Source of the DNA: Gracilibacillus massiliensis | GTDB lineage: Bacteria > Bacillota > Bacilli > Bacillales > Amphibacillaceae | Reading direction: 5' to 3' | Length of the DNA stretch: 64,000 bases | Assembly: GCF_001458115.1 (NCBI RefSeq) | Contig: NZ_CZRP01000011.1 | Coordinates: 124,001-188,000 of the forward strand | Part shown: piece after piece, positions 16,606 to 25,525 of the stretch | Numbering within the stretch: position 1 is the stretch's first letter | Layout: each line of letters opens with the position of its first letter | Translations under genes and position numbers: made by a program | Notes under the pieces: model-generated | Database searches by the model: none | Seen by the model: only the letters and a program-made list of their open reading frames with translations | What the model was told of the DNA's origin: nothing

Positions 16606-16809
16606 TTCACGGGTTTCAAAAAAGTTCGTTGGGGAATAATTGGCTGTGGTGACGTAACAGAAGTAAAGAGTGGTCCTGCTTTTCAAAAGGTTGATGCAGT
16701 GTATATTGCCACACCACCTGGCATGTATGTAGAATATACGTTAAAGGTGGCCGAGGTAGGAAAGCTTGTTTATGTCAAAAAAACAATGGCAATTAATTGG
16801 ATCAATTAA
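16606..16809 (+). pseudogene. Remnant of Gfo/Idh/MocA family dehydrogenase
   Basis: An open stretch of 67 codons without a start codon. It begins KKVRWGIIGCGDVTEVKSGP, the Rossmann NAD(P)-binding start of a Gfo/Idh/MocA oxidoreductase, then jumps directly from AFQKV to DAVYIATPPGMYVEYTLKVA and KLVYVKKTMAIN. Around 45 residues that normally separate these motifs are missing, and all sequence beyond the 'EKPMAxN' region is gone. A good AGAGGAGG site still precedes it. It is a decayed gene fragment with an in-frame internal deletion. Confidence 0.8.
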
Positions 16810-16830
16810 TAATAGAAAGGAAGATGAAAA

Positions 16831-17877
16831 ATGCCAGATACATTTAGGGCACTAGTTGTCGATAAAAAAGATCAAGAATTTTCCGTAAAAGTCAATGAAC
16901 TATCCTTTGGAGATTTACAAGAGGGAGAAGTACTAATCAGAGTACATTATTCTGGGATAAATTATAAAGACAGCCTTGCTGCACATCCAGATGGTAAAAT
17001 TATAAGAGAGTATCCTGCAATACCTGGCATTGATTTAGCAGGTGTTGTCGTTTCATCTGACGATCCACAGTTTAGGGAGGGAGATGAAGTCATTGCAACA
17101 AGCTATGAGATCGGTGTTTCCCATTTCGGGGGATATAGTGAATATGCGCGTATCCCGGGAAAGTGGATTGTTCCGCTGCCGGAAGGTCTTTCTCTAAAAG
17201 AAGCAATGATCATCGGTACTGCAGGATTCACGGCGGCATTATCTGTTCAACGCTTGGAAAAAAACAATCTGACACCTGAAAATGGCAAAGTGCTTGTAAC
17301 AGGAGCTACAGGTGGTGTAGGAAGCTTTGCAGTATCGATTTTAGCTTCACTTGGTTATGAGGTGGAAGCCAGTACAGGTAAAGACGCTGAACATGACTAT
17401 TTAAAAAAGCTTGGAGCAGATACCGTTATTTCTCGTGAAGAGGTATATGATGGAGAATTAAATCCTATTAGAAAACAAAAATGGGCAGCAGCTGTTGACC
17501 CTGTGGGTGGCGAACCTCTTGCATCTCTTTTAACTCAAATTCAATACGGTGGCTCTGTTGCTGTTAGTGGATTGACTGGTGGAACTGAACTGCCGACTAG
17601 TGTTATCCCATTTATCTTGAGAAACATAAATTTATTAGGCATTGATTCTGTAAACTGTCCAATGGAGACGCGAGTAAAAACATGGCAACGTTTCGCTAAT
17701 GATATCAAGCCAGCAAATTTGGAAGAGTTTGTGGCAGAAGAAGTTAGTCTAGAGCAACTTCCTGATGTTCTTCCTAAATTACTGAAAGGGCAAGTAAGCG
17801 GGAGAATGATTGTGAAAGTGAAACATGGGGACGGTTCGGGACCAGTGAAAAAGTCACCGAATTCCCCTGTATTTTAA
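16831..17877 (+). CDS. YhdH/YhfP family NADPH:quinone oxidoreductase, 3' end altered by IS
   Basis: A zinc-free MDR-family protein of 348 residues. It has the YhdH/YhfP (AcuI-like) features: NYKDSLAAHPDGKII, PAIPGIDLAGVVVSSDDPQF, ATSYEIGVSHFGGYSEYARI and the nucleotide-binding GATGGVGSFAVSILASLGYE. Homologues such as AcuI reduce acryloyl-CoA or quinone-like enones with NADPH. The family normally ends just after 'GRxxVKx'; here about 18 extra residues (KHGDGSGPVKKSPNSPVF) are encoded by the left end of the inserted IS element. The domain itself seems complete, so activity may be kept. AAAGGAAG precedes the ATG. Confidence 0.88.
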   Translation: MPDTFRALVVDKKDQEFSVKVNELSFGDLQEGEVLIRVHYSGINYKDSLAAHPDGKIIREYPAIPGIDLAGVVVSSDDPQFREGDEVIATSYEIGVSHFGGYSEYARIPGKWIVPLPEGLSLKEAMIIGTAGFTAALSVQRLEKNNLTPENGKVLVTGATGGVGSFAVSILASLGYEVEASTGKDAEHDYLKKLGADTVISREEVYDGELNPIRKQKWAAAVDPVGGEPLASLLTQIQYGGSVAVSGLTGGTELPTSVIPFILRNINLLGIDSVNCPMETRVKTWQRFANDIKPANLEEFVAEEVSLEQLPDVLPKLLKGQVSGRMIVKVKHGDGSGPVKKSPNSPVF

Positions 17878-17930
17878 AAAAGTCATTAAATAATAGATTT
17901 TTGTGACATTTTAATAAGATATGTCACTAT

Positions 17931-17990
17931 AAAAACCCCCTAAATGGTATAATTAGTACGTCCAAATACCAAACCATTAGGGGGTTTTTC
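17931..17990 (+). terminator. Hairpin guarding the IS transposase
   Basis: A long stem, AAAAACCCCCTAA-TGGT pairing with ACCA-TTAGGGGGTTTTT, ends just before the transposase start. Such hairpins at IS ends block read-through from outside promoters. A smaller hairpin (GTGACAT / ATGTCAC, 17903-17927) sits just upstream. Confidence 0.7.
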
Positions 17991-17993
17991 TTC

Positions 17994-19463
17994 ATGCTTC
18001 GAAATCATTCAAAGCAATCTAGTTTTCACTCTGTATTATACGATAAAATTCCAGAAAATCATATACTAAAAGTCATTTCTTCTGTCATTGATTTTAGCTT
18101 TATTAATATATTGCTAGAAGACACCTATTGTAAAGATTTTGGGCGTCCAGCAAAAGAACCGGAAATGATGTGTAAGCTACTTTTTCTTCAACACTTATAC
18201 AATTTATCGGACGAAAAAGTACAAGTAGAAGCTCGTTTAAATTTAGCTTTCATGTACTTTATAGGCATTAATCCTGAAGATGAATTACCCGACAAGAGTC
18301 TTCTTTCCAAATTTAGAACACATCGTCTTGGAGAGGATACACTTGATGGTATCCTCACAGAAATGGTACGTCAATGTGTGGAAAACGGCATATTACAAGG
18401 GAGTAGTGTGAGCATAGATGCCACGCACATTATGGCAAATACAATTAAGAAAACGCCTGAGCGTTTAATGAAGCATTTAGCACGAATGATTGTTCATGCA
18501 TATGAAACAGAAACTGGAAAACAAATTGATGGTTTACCTGAAATACCAAATTATGAAGAATTATCCGATCACCGAGAAGCAAAAGCACGTATGAAATCTT
18601 ACTTGGAAGAAGTGATCGATCATGTGGAAAAGCAAATGACAGACGATCATGAGCTTACCAGCTCCTGGATTCAGAAGGCGAAGGACATTCTTTATGACCC
18701 TAAATTTATAAATCAAAAAGGGGTTCGCTCCATTGTGGATGAAGATGCAAGGGTAGGTCGCAAAAGTAAAACAGAATCGTTTTATGGATTTAAAGCAGAA
18801 TTTATGATGACTACTGTGGAACGCATTATTACGGCCGTTCGTACGGGACACGGTGCTTATTTGGATGGTAGCTTCATGAACGAGATATTGGAATTAACAC
18901 TTAAAAGCGGAATGACTATCGAAGAAGTATATGGAGACAAAGCTTACTTTAGAAAACCAATATTAGAAGCAATTGAAGCCATAGAGGCACAACCTTTTAT
19001 TCCAGTTAGTTCTACCGTATATCGTATAGATGAATCTAATTTTACTTATAACAAAGATTCGGATGAATGGTCCTGTAGCCAAGGTAATACCACGGTCAAA
19101 AAGAAATATTTCACATCAAAAAACAAGGACGGGGAAAGGCAAGGATATAAGTATTATTTTGATATCGAGCAGTGTAAAGCATGTCCGTTACATGATTTGT
19201 GCGCTAAAAAAGCAGCACGTAGAATTCTAACAGTTGGTTTAAATACGGCAGAGTTCTACGACATATCTCAATATCAAAAGAGAGAAGAATTTAAAGAAAA
19301 ATATAAAAAAAGAGCTTCTATTGAAGGGAAAAATGCGGAGCTTAAACGATTCCATGGCCTATCTCGAGCAAGGGGATATGGTCTATTCAGCGTGTCTCAA
19401 CAATCAAAGTTAGCAGCAATAGCAACAAACATTAAGCGGATAGCAGCAATAGCATCCGCCTAA
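17994..19463 (+). CDS. IS1182 family transposase
   Basis: A 489-residue transposase. N-terminal DUF772-type region (GRPAKEPEMMCKLLFLQHLY) is followed by a DDE RNase-H-like core: first Asp in GSSVSIDATHIMANT (about residue 144), second in EEVYGDKAYF (about 310), Glu in KRASIEGKNAELKRFHGLSR (about 445). A cysteine cluster (CKACPLHDLCAKK) lies before the last motif, as usual in the family. It looks intact. Start at ATG 17994 has a poor ribosome binding site because the gene follows a stable hairpin; this may keep transposition low. Confidence 0.93.
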   Translation: MLRNHSKQSSFHSVLYDKIPENHILKVISSVIDFSFINILLEDTYCKDFGRPAKEPEMMCKLLFLQHLYNLSDEKVQVEARLNLAFMYFIGINPEDELPDKSLLSKFRTHRLGEDTLDGILTEMVRQCVENGILQGSSVSIDATHIMANTIKKTPERLMKHLARMIVHAYETETGKQIDGLPEIPNYEELSDHREAKARMKSYLEEVIDHVEKQMTDDHELTSSWIQKAKDILYDPKFINQKGVRSIVDEDARVGRKSKTESFYGFKAEFMMTTVERIITAVRTGHGAYLDGSFMNEILELTLKSGMTIEEVYGDKAYFRKPILEAIEAIEAQPFIPVSSTVYRIDESNFTYNKDSDEWSCSQGNTTVKKKYFTSKNKDGERQGYKYYFDIEQCKACPLHDLCAKKAARRILTVGLNTAEFYDISQYQKREEFKEKYKKRASIEGKNAELKRFHGLSRARGYGLFSVSQQSKLAAIATNIKRIAAIASA

Positions 19464-19786
19464 TAGCCTCAAATACCCCTAAAAAATTACCGAAAATTCA
19501 TACAAAAACAATTTTTGGCTTTGTTTAGAATCCCTTCTTTACTATCTCCAATAAAAAACATTACTTTTTCACTGATCCCGGACGGTTCTTGATGTTTCAT
19601 AAAAGGAATCTATTATATTTATATGCGGTCTCTCTGGGGGGAGATCACTTATCCTTAACCGTAGTTATCGCTAAATAAAAAGAAAAATAAGTAGAGTTAA
19701 AATTAATAAGCAAGTAACTTTAGCTAGAAGCTCATTTCTGTTATTTTAAGGAAGAAGAAACTTTAATAATATTTGGAGTGATAGAC

Positions 19787-20794
19787 ATGAGTATAAACAA
19801 ACAAATTCTTTTAGCAAAGCGACCAGAAGGAACACCTGATAAAGATACATTTAAATTTGCAGAAACAGATATAAAAAAGCCGGAAAATGGGGAAGTGTTA
19901 ATTCGCACAATTTATGTCTCCGTTGATCCTTACATGCGTGGCAGAATGGTTGATGCTCCTTCCTATGTTCCACCATATCAAATAGATGATGTGCTTGGCG
20001 GAGGAGCAATCGGTGAAGTAGTCGAATCTAAGTCATCGCAATTTGCAATAGGCGATATTGTCCTGGGCAGCTATGGCTGGCAAAGCTATTATACTGCGAA
20101 GGAAGATGAAGTGAGGAAAATAGATAAAGATATTGCACCGATTTCTACTCATTTAGGTATTTTAGGTATGCCAGGTTTAACCGCATATTTCGGATTGCTT
20201 GACATTGGTAAACCAAAAGAGGGCGAAACAGTGGTTATTTCTGGAGCGGCAGGTGCTGTCGGCTCCGTTGTAGGCCAAATTGCTAAAATAAAAGGCGCAC
20301 ACGTTGTCGGAATCGCTGGTACCGATGAAAAGAATCAATATTTAAAAGAAGAATTGCATTTTGATGAGACAATTAACTATAAGACTACCTCTAATTTGCA
20401 GGAAGATATCGCAAAAGCATGTCCGAATGGAGTCGATGTTTATTTTGATAACGTCGGTGGAGAAATATCTGATGCGGTTCACTCAAATCTAAATAAATAT
20501 GCACGAATCTCTATTTGTGGAGCGATATCAAGTTACAACCTCGAAGGAGAAGATATCGGACCACGTATTCAAACAACACTGATTAAGAAAAGTGTCTTAA
20601 TGCAAGGTTTTACATTAGGAGACTTTGCAGACCGATTCGCCGAAGGTTCTAAAGCACTTGCACAATGGCTTCAAGAAGACAAACTCAAATATGAAGAAAC
20701 TATAAAAGAAGGCTTCGACAAAATCCCAGAAGCATTCCTTGACTTATTTGAAGGAAATAATATCGGAAAGTTATTAGTTAAAGTTGATGAATAG
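19787..20794 (+). CDS. NADP-dependent oxidoreductase, YfmJ/PTGR type
   Basis: A 335-residue zinc-free MDR-family enzyme. It has the leukotriene B4 12-hydroxydehydrogenase group motifs ISVDPYMRGRM-like VSVDPYMRGRMVDAPSY, LGMPGLTAYFGLLDIGKPKE, VVISGAAGAVGSVVGQIAKI and DVYFDNVGGEISD. Members reduce alpha,beta-unsaturated aldehydes and ketones with NADPH, often as detoxification. The ATG at 19787 follows TTGGAG at 8 bp. It lies just after the IS; the 190 bp between IS end and start contain no visible gene. Confidence 0.9.
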   Translation: MSINKQILLAKRPEGTPDKDTFKFAETDIKKPENGEVLIRTIYVSVDPYMRGRMVDAPSYVPPYQIDDVLGGGAIGEVVESKSSQFAIGDIVLGSYGWQSYYTAKEDEVRKIDKDIAPISTHLGILGMPGLTAYFGLLDIGKPKEGETVVISGAAGAVGSVVGQIAKIKGAHVVGIAGTDEKNQYLKEELHFDETINYKTTSNLQEDIAKACPNGVDVYFDNVGGEISDAVHSNLNKYARISICGAISSYNLEGEDIGPRIQTTLIKKSVLMQGFTLGDFADRFAEGSKALAQWLQEDKLKYEETIKEGFDKIPEAFLDLFEGNNIGKLLVKVDE

Positions 20795-20960
20795 CAAACT
20801 ACGAGTTTTATCATAACCAACATAAAAAATAACATATTAATAAACACAATGATAATTAGTGGAGCCTTAATATGTTCACCGTGCTATGAATTCACAGGTT
20901 AATTTATTTTGCTTTTCCAAATATTTGCTAGTATACTAATAATGGAAATTAAATATTGCG

Positions 20961-21054
20961 TAAATTCGACTAGGGGAGCATGAAGATGCTGAGAGAGTAA
21001 TTCGACCCTTTGAACCTGATCTAGTTAACACTAGCGTAGGGAAGTGGAATTGGT
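20961..21054 (+). ncRNA. TPP (thiamine pyrophosphate) riboswitch
   Basis: The conserved THI-element parts occur in order: AGGGGAGC, GCTGAGAG, then ACCCTTTGAACCTGATCTAG, followed by the closing TAGCGTAGGGAAGTGG. The layout and spacing are those of the TPP aptamer. A probable terminator (AACCC ... GGGTTTTT) lies at 21091-21122, just before the gene, so control is probably by TPP-induced transcription termination of tenA and ylmB. Confidence 0.96.
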
Positions 21055-21090
21055 AGATATATAGATTGTTTCACTATTCTGTATATTACT

Positions 21091-21123
21091 AACCCTTCTC
21101 CCTGTAATGGTGATGGGTTTTTA
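21091..21123 (+). terminator. Riboswitch-controlled terminator
   Basis: A short GC-containing stem (AACCC / GGGTT, with CTCCCTGTAATGGTGA between) is followed by a T run and lies between aptamer and tenA. It is the expected expression platform. Confidence 0.65.
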
Positions 21124-21200
21124 TTATGCAATTACACCTGCTTCTCTGGCTACTAAATGGATTTTACTATCTATTATTAAGTAAAAAAGGAGAGTGTAAA

Positions 21201-21884
21201 ATGAGCAAATTATTTACAGATCGTCTATGGGAAAGGGTAGAACCGATTTGGAGTTCTTATTTGGATCATCCTTTTGTTAAAGGTTTAGGTGACGGTACAT
21301 TAGAGCAGGAAAAATTCGAACACTGGTTAAAGCAAGATTATGTATATCTCATCGATTATGCGAGACTTTTTGCAATAGGTAGTGCGAAAGCGGAGGACCT
21401 AGAAAAAATGACGGTCTTTGCCAAACTTTTACACGGAGTATTAGATGTGGAAATGGATCTACATAGGAAGTATGCAGCTGATTTTGGTATTTCTAAAGAA
21501 GAACTCGAAGCGACTGAACCATCTGCGATAACAACGGCTTATACAAGTTATATGTTAAATCTATCTCAGCGCGGTGGAGTGGAAAATGTTGTCGCTTCTG
21601 TGCTCGCATGTGAATGGAGCTATAATTTTATCGGAAAGTCTTTGGCAAAATGGCCAGGAGCTCTTGATGATAATTTCTACAAAAGCTGGATCGAAATGTA
21701 TAGTTCGAATGAATTTACCGACTTAGCCGAAGAGACTAAGCAATTGATGAATCAGGTCACAGAAGGGAAGCCTGAACATGAATTAGCTCAAATCGAAGAA
21801 ATTGTAGTGAAAACTAGTCAATTTGAGTATATGTTTTGGGATATGGTTGACAACAAAGAGAATTGGCCGGTGAATGCCCGATGA
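21201..21884 (+). CDS. tenA: TenA family thiaminase II / aminopyrimidine aminohydrolase
   Basis: A 227-residue TenA. The start is the ATG after AAAGGAGAGTGTAAA; an upstream in-frame ATG overlaps the riboswitch terminator. Family motifs: FVKGLGDGTLEQEKFEHWLK, QDYVYLIDYARLFAIGSAKA, the catalytic cysteine in VLACEWSYNFIG, and the C-terminal SQFEYMFWDMVDN bearing the conserved Glu. TenA hydrolyses 4-amino-5-aminomethyl-2-methylpyrimidine, a thiamine breakdown product, to HMP. The stop overlaps the next gene by 4 bp. Riboswitch control and the deformylase partner indicate salvage of degraded thiamine from the environment. Confidence 0.95.
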   Translation: MSKLFTDRLWERVEPIWSSYLDHPFVKGLGDGTLEQEKFEHWLKQDYVYLIDYARLFAIGSAKAEDLEKMTVFAKLLHGVLDVEMDLHRKYAADFGISKEELEATEPSAITTAYTSYMLNLSQRGGVENVVASVLACEWSYNFIGKSLAKWPGALDDNFYKSWIEMYSSNEFTDLAEETKQLMNQVTEGKPEHELAQIEEIVVKTSQFEYMFWDMVDNKENWPVNAR

Positions 21885-23143
21885 GAGAATCAGCACTTGC
21901 AAGTCTTGTAGATGAAAGAAAAGAAGAATTAAAACATATTTTATCAAAGCTTATTAGTTATCCAACCGTAAGCCCACCAGCTAGAAACACATCTGAAATC
22001 CAAGCATATATTGCAGATTTTTTAGAAAAAATAGACTTTTGCACAGAGCGTTGGAATGTCTTCCCTAATGATCCTAACCTTGTCGGAATTAAGAAAGGAA
22101 AACAACCTGATGTATACAACAGTCTGATTATTAACGGACATATTGATGTGGCAGATGTGGGAGACGATTCGAGTTGGACAGTGTCACCTTTTTCCCTTAC
22201 AGAGCAATCAGGTTATCTTTACGGACGTGGTGTTTCGGATATGAAGGGAGCAGTCGCATGTGCCTTATTCGCAATGAAAGTATTACATGAAAAGGGAATT
22301 GAATTAAAAGGCGATCTGCAGCTGCAGACTGTAATTGGTGAGGAAGTAGGGGAAGCTGGTACTCTTTCTTGCATCGAAAAAGGATATAAGGCTGACTTTG
22401 CATTGGTTATCGATGGAAGCGATCGTGAGATACAGGGACAAGGAGGCGTCATCACAGGTTGGATCACTGTAAAAAGTAAAGAAGTTTATCATGACGCGAT
22501 GCGCGCTGAATTAAATGAAACTGGTCACGGAGCAAGTGCGATAGAAAAAATGACAAAAATTATTGAAAACTTACATAGATTAGAAAAAGAATGGGCAGAT
22601 ACAAAGCAATACCCAGGTTTTAAAAAAGGAACGACCACTATAAATCCTGCTGTAATTGAAGGAGGACGACATCCTGCTTTTGTTGCTGATGAATGCCGCC
22701 TTTGGATTACTGTACATTTTTACCCTAATGAAAATTATCGAGCAGTATCAAAGGAAATAGAGCAATACTTACAGCGATCTGTTCAGAAAGATCCTTGGTT
22801 TCAGAATAATCCCCTTCTTTTCGAATGGGGAGGAAAATCAATGATAGAAGACCTGGGAGAAATATTCCCGTCTGCTGAAGTAGACCCCGAACATCCAGCG
22901 ATCAAGCTCTTGGAAAAATCCCATTATGCAGTGGAACAGAAGACTACGTCAATTGGTATGTCAAAAACGGTTACAGATGCAGGATGGTTCAATGATGCCA
23001 GGATTCCAACAGCAATTTATGGTCCGGGAAAATTGAGCGAAGCACATTCGGTGGATGAAAAGGTTGAATTGGAAGAATTAATTTCCTTTACTAAAACGTT
23101 ACTTACCTTCATTCCTGAGTGGTGTAATACAAAAAAGAAATAA
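21881..23143 (+). CDS. M20 family deformylase, YlmB-type (formylaminopyrimidine deformylase)
   Basis: A 420-residue M20/ArgE-DapE metallohydrolase. Metal-site motifs: NGHIDVADVGDDSSWTVSPF, YGRGVSDMKGAVACALFAMK, VIGEEVGEAGTLSCIEKG and the last histidine in KLSEAHSVDEKVE. Translation starts with ATGA overlapping the tenA stop. Many M20 enzymes exist, but co-transcription with tenA under a TPP riboswitch fits YlmB, which deformylates N-formyl-4-amino-5-aminomethyl-2-methylpyrimidine before TenA acts. The assignment to this substrate is by context. Confidence 0.88.
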   Translation: MRESALASLVDERKEELKHILSKLISYPTVSPPARNTSEIQAYIADFLEKIDFCTERWNVFPNDPNLVGIKKGKQPDVYNSLIINGHIDVADVGDDSSWTVSPFSLTEQSGYLYGRGVSDMKGAVACALFAMKVLHEKGIELKGDLQLQTVIGEEVGEAGTLSCIEKGYKADFALVIDGSDREIQGQGGVITGWITVKSKEVYHDAMRAELNETGHGASAIEKMTKIIENLHRLEKEWADTKQYPGFKKGTTTINPAVIEGGRHPAFVADECRLWITVHFYPNENYRAVSKEIEQYLQRSVQKDPWFQNNPLLFEWGGKSMIEDLGEIFPSAEVDPEHPAIKLLEKSHYAVEQKTTSIGMSKTVTDAGWFNDARIPTAIYGPGKLSEAHSVDEKVELEELISFTKTLLTFIPEWCNTKKK

Positions 23144-23148
23144 TAAAG

Positions 23149-23195
23149 AAGGCTATGCATTCATTCATAAAAATGAATAATGTATAGCCTTTTAT
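23149..23195 (+). terminator. Terminator after tenA-ylmB
   Basis: AAGGCTATGCATTCATTC pairs imperfectly with GAATAATGTATAGCCTT around a short loop, followed by TTT. The remaining 330 bp to the next gene hold no recognisable feature besides AT-rich sequence. Confidence 0.8.
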
Positions 23196-23524
23196 AATTA
23201 GGTAAGAAATTAGCAGATGGTTAACAAGTCATTGATTAATTGGAATTCTAGGACTTAAGGATAGGAACAAGAATCACAGTTTATTTGAGTACTATTGTTG
23301 TACTAATGAAATTTTGCTTAAAGATATGAACGAAAAATTTTCAAAAACTAGTAAAAATGTAATATACTTATCATAAACAAAAGGAACTAGAGTTATCCTG
23401 AAATATAGAAAAAATCTATCGTAATGACTATAATTGGTAAGTTGAAAAAGCGCTATGCATAATATTAGTTTTATAAATAATAACTCTGCATATGTAAGTT
23501 TTGTAGAAATAGTAGGTGACTTCT

Positions 23525-25054
23525 TTGAATATTCTGTTTTATTTCATCTTGTATCTTATACCAGCTTGTATATTCATCTTTATGGCAGGCATGATTTACA
23601 GTCATAATCGTCACAGTGCAAGGCACATTACGTGCAGTTTATTGTATATTTGTACATCGATGTGGTTTTTTGGTGTATTTACATCTTTAGTTATATATCC
23701 GAAATACTTTAATACTATTATTATTTATTGGATTAATGGAGCCATACTTATTGGGGCTTTATTAGCTCTACACCTCTGGTTAATGAATGCTAAGATGTAT
23801 AATTCTAGGAATGGTAAGTTATTTAAACTTTTATTTATTCCGGGCATTCTTTTATTAATGACAATACCTATAGATTCATGGATGTTATCGTCGGATGCGA
23901 GTTCCCAAGAAGCACTATTCATACCCGGAACTGGTTTATATTTGATATGGATAGTTGATTTTATCTATCTTTTTATAAATATTATTCTTACCGTAATTGA
24001 AATGAAAAAAGGAAATAATGCTGCAAAATTATGGCTTAAAGGAATAGCCCTATATTTTGTTTGGACAGTTTCATTGTTAACACTATCTATATTATTTCAG
24101 GGTACTAGTTTGTACTTCTTTTATTACTTCATTCCACATGGATCATTATTCTGGATGATTGCTATTTTCCTTAGTATGTCAAGGTATGATTATTTATCGT
24201 CTTATGAAAAAAAGTATAATATACTATTTCAACGCGCTCCGCTAGGAATACTTATTTTGGATGAGAAAGCGAAGGTGGTGGAGGCAAGTCCGAGGATTTT
24301 TTCATATCTAGCTGTGGAACAGCAGGATCTGATTCAATCTCCATTAGTGTCTTTTTTGGGTGGGGTAGACAGGCTAGTGTTTATGGGTAAGTATCAAAAG
24401 TCTTTTGCAGAGGAAATTAAGCTAAAAAATGCAGAGTTATCGTTTGAGAACAAAGCAAAACAAAGAAAAACGGTAGAGGTGGATTCTGATTTTATTCAAG
24501 TAGAGGAAAAAAGGTTACAAGTTATTATGGCTAAGGATATTACGGAAGCTAAAATAAAAGAAGAGAGAGTACAGTATTTGGCTTACCACGATATGCTAAC
24601 TGGTTTACCAAATCGTGCTGCATTTGAAAAGAAAATAGCTGATCTATTAAGCGAAAAAGAAATTTTCTACTTACTGTTGTTAGATTTAAACAAATTAAAG
24701 CAAATAAACGATACATACGGCCATCAAGCAGGAGACTATGCTATACAGCGTGTCGCAAATATTATTAAAGGAGTAGTACCAAGTAAATATCATGTTGCTA
24801 GATTAGGAGGAGATGAATTCGTTTTGTTATTTAATGTTGATGAATCGGAGCAGATTGTTAAAGAAATAAGAAGTCAGCTATACTTGCCGATGACGTTATT
24901 CGATGATAAAACAATTAGTTTATCTGCTAGTATCGGTGTTAGTCGCTATCCCTCTGATGGAGAGACAAAAGATGAGTTATATAGAGTAGCGGATAAACGC
25001 ATGTATGCAGAAAAGAAGAATCTCGATAGAGAGAAGGGAGAAAAGACGGAATGA
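23525..25054 (+). CDS. Membrane diguanylate cyclase: 7TM sensor, PAS and GGDEF domains
   Basis: About 509 residues. The N-terminal 220 residues form seven hydrophobic segments like the histidine-kinase 7TM sensor module. A PAS domain follows (NILFQRAPLGILILDEKAKV, about residues 235-340), then a GGDEF domain from about 350, with DMLTGLPNRAAF, LLDLNKLKQINDTYGHQAGD and the catalytic ARLGGDEFVLL. The RxxD inhibitory site is absent at the usual position. It should make cyclic di-GMP from GTP in response to a membrane signal. The TTG at 23525 is preferred over a GTG three codons earlier because AGTAGGTGA lies 8 bp before it. Confidence 0.88.
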   Translation: MNILFYFILYLIPACIFIFMAGMIYSHNRHSARHITCSLLYICTSMWFFGVFTSLVIYPKYFNTIIIYWINGAILIGALLALHLWLMNAKMYNSRNGKLFKLLFIPGILLLMTIPIDSWMLSSDASSQEALFIPGTGLYLIWIVDFIYLFINIILTVIEMKKGNNAAKLWLKGIALYFVWTVSLLTLSILFQGTSLYFFYYFIPHGSLFWMIAIFLSMSRYDYLSSYEKKYNILFQRAPLGILILDEKAKVVEASPRIFSYLAVEQQDLIQSPLVSFLGGVDRLVFMGKYQKSFAEEIKLKNAELSFENKAKQRKTVEVDSDFIQVEEKRLQVIMAKDITEAKIKEERVQYLAYHDMLTGLPNRAAFEKKIADLLSEKEIFYLLLLDLNKLKQINDTYGHQAGDYAIQRVANIIKGVVPSKYHVARLGGDEFVLLFNVDESEQIVKEIRSQLYLPMTLFDDKTISLSASIGVSRYPSDGETKDELYRVADKRMYAEKKNLDREKGEKTE

Positions 25055-25178
25055 AAGAAGATGTCTTTGATTTGACATTACCCATTTATCCATCTTTTCA
25101 AAGCAATTATATTAAATAGCGAGTTAAATCCTAAAGTGATAAGTAATAAATCAAATATATAATAAATAAATTAAGAAT

Positions 25179-25255
25179 GGTAAAGGTTAATATGGTCTCA
25201 ACTCACCTCTGTATCAATTACTACTTTATGAGCGGATTACCTTTACCTTATTTGT
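25179..25255 (+). other. Long inverted repeat in gene-free stretch
   Basis: GGTAAAGGTTAAT at 25179-25191 pairs with ATTACCTTTACC at 25236-25247, enclosing about 45 nt, followed by a T-rich end. It may be a loose terminator for the upstream cyclase gene. The rest of 25055-25525 shows no gene or other motif that I can support. Confidence 0.4.
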
Positions 25256-25525
25256 TTGAGAAGCAGCAGTTTGTTGCCAAGGTTTCTTCTTTATTTTTCT
25301 GTATTATTTTTTTACCTTCTTTTTACTCCATAATTTAAAACATGGGTGTTCTTTATAAGATAAAAATCCGTCGTCTAATCTCAATGCATCACAGTGACAA
25401 TATCTATCAAAAACCGTCAAAAAACCTCATCATACCTTTGACGCGAGTCGAAAATAGTATTATAATAAAATTCAATAAAAAGAACGATTATAAAGTTATA
25501 AAAAAGTAGATAGGAGTAAAAGGGT

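Larger units (their letters stand above)
17827..19590 (+). mobile_element. IS1182-family insertion sequence
   Basis: About 1.76 kb with one transposase gene. The 28-bp ends at 17827-17854 and 19563-19590 are imperfect inverted repeats (22 of 28 positions match; shared core CAGTGAAAAAGT). The outer flanks GTGAAACAT (left) and ATGTTTCAT (right) are themselves complementary with one mismatch, so the element seems to have entered a palindromic target; I see no clear direct target duplication. The element encodes the last residues of the preceding oxidoreductase gene. Exact ends are inferred. Confidence 0.8.
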
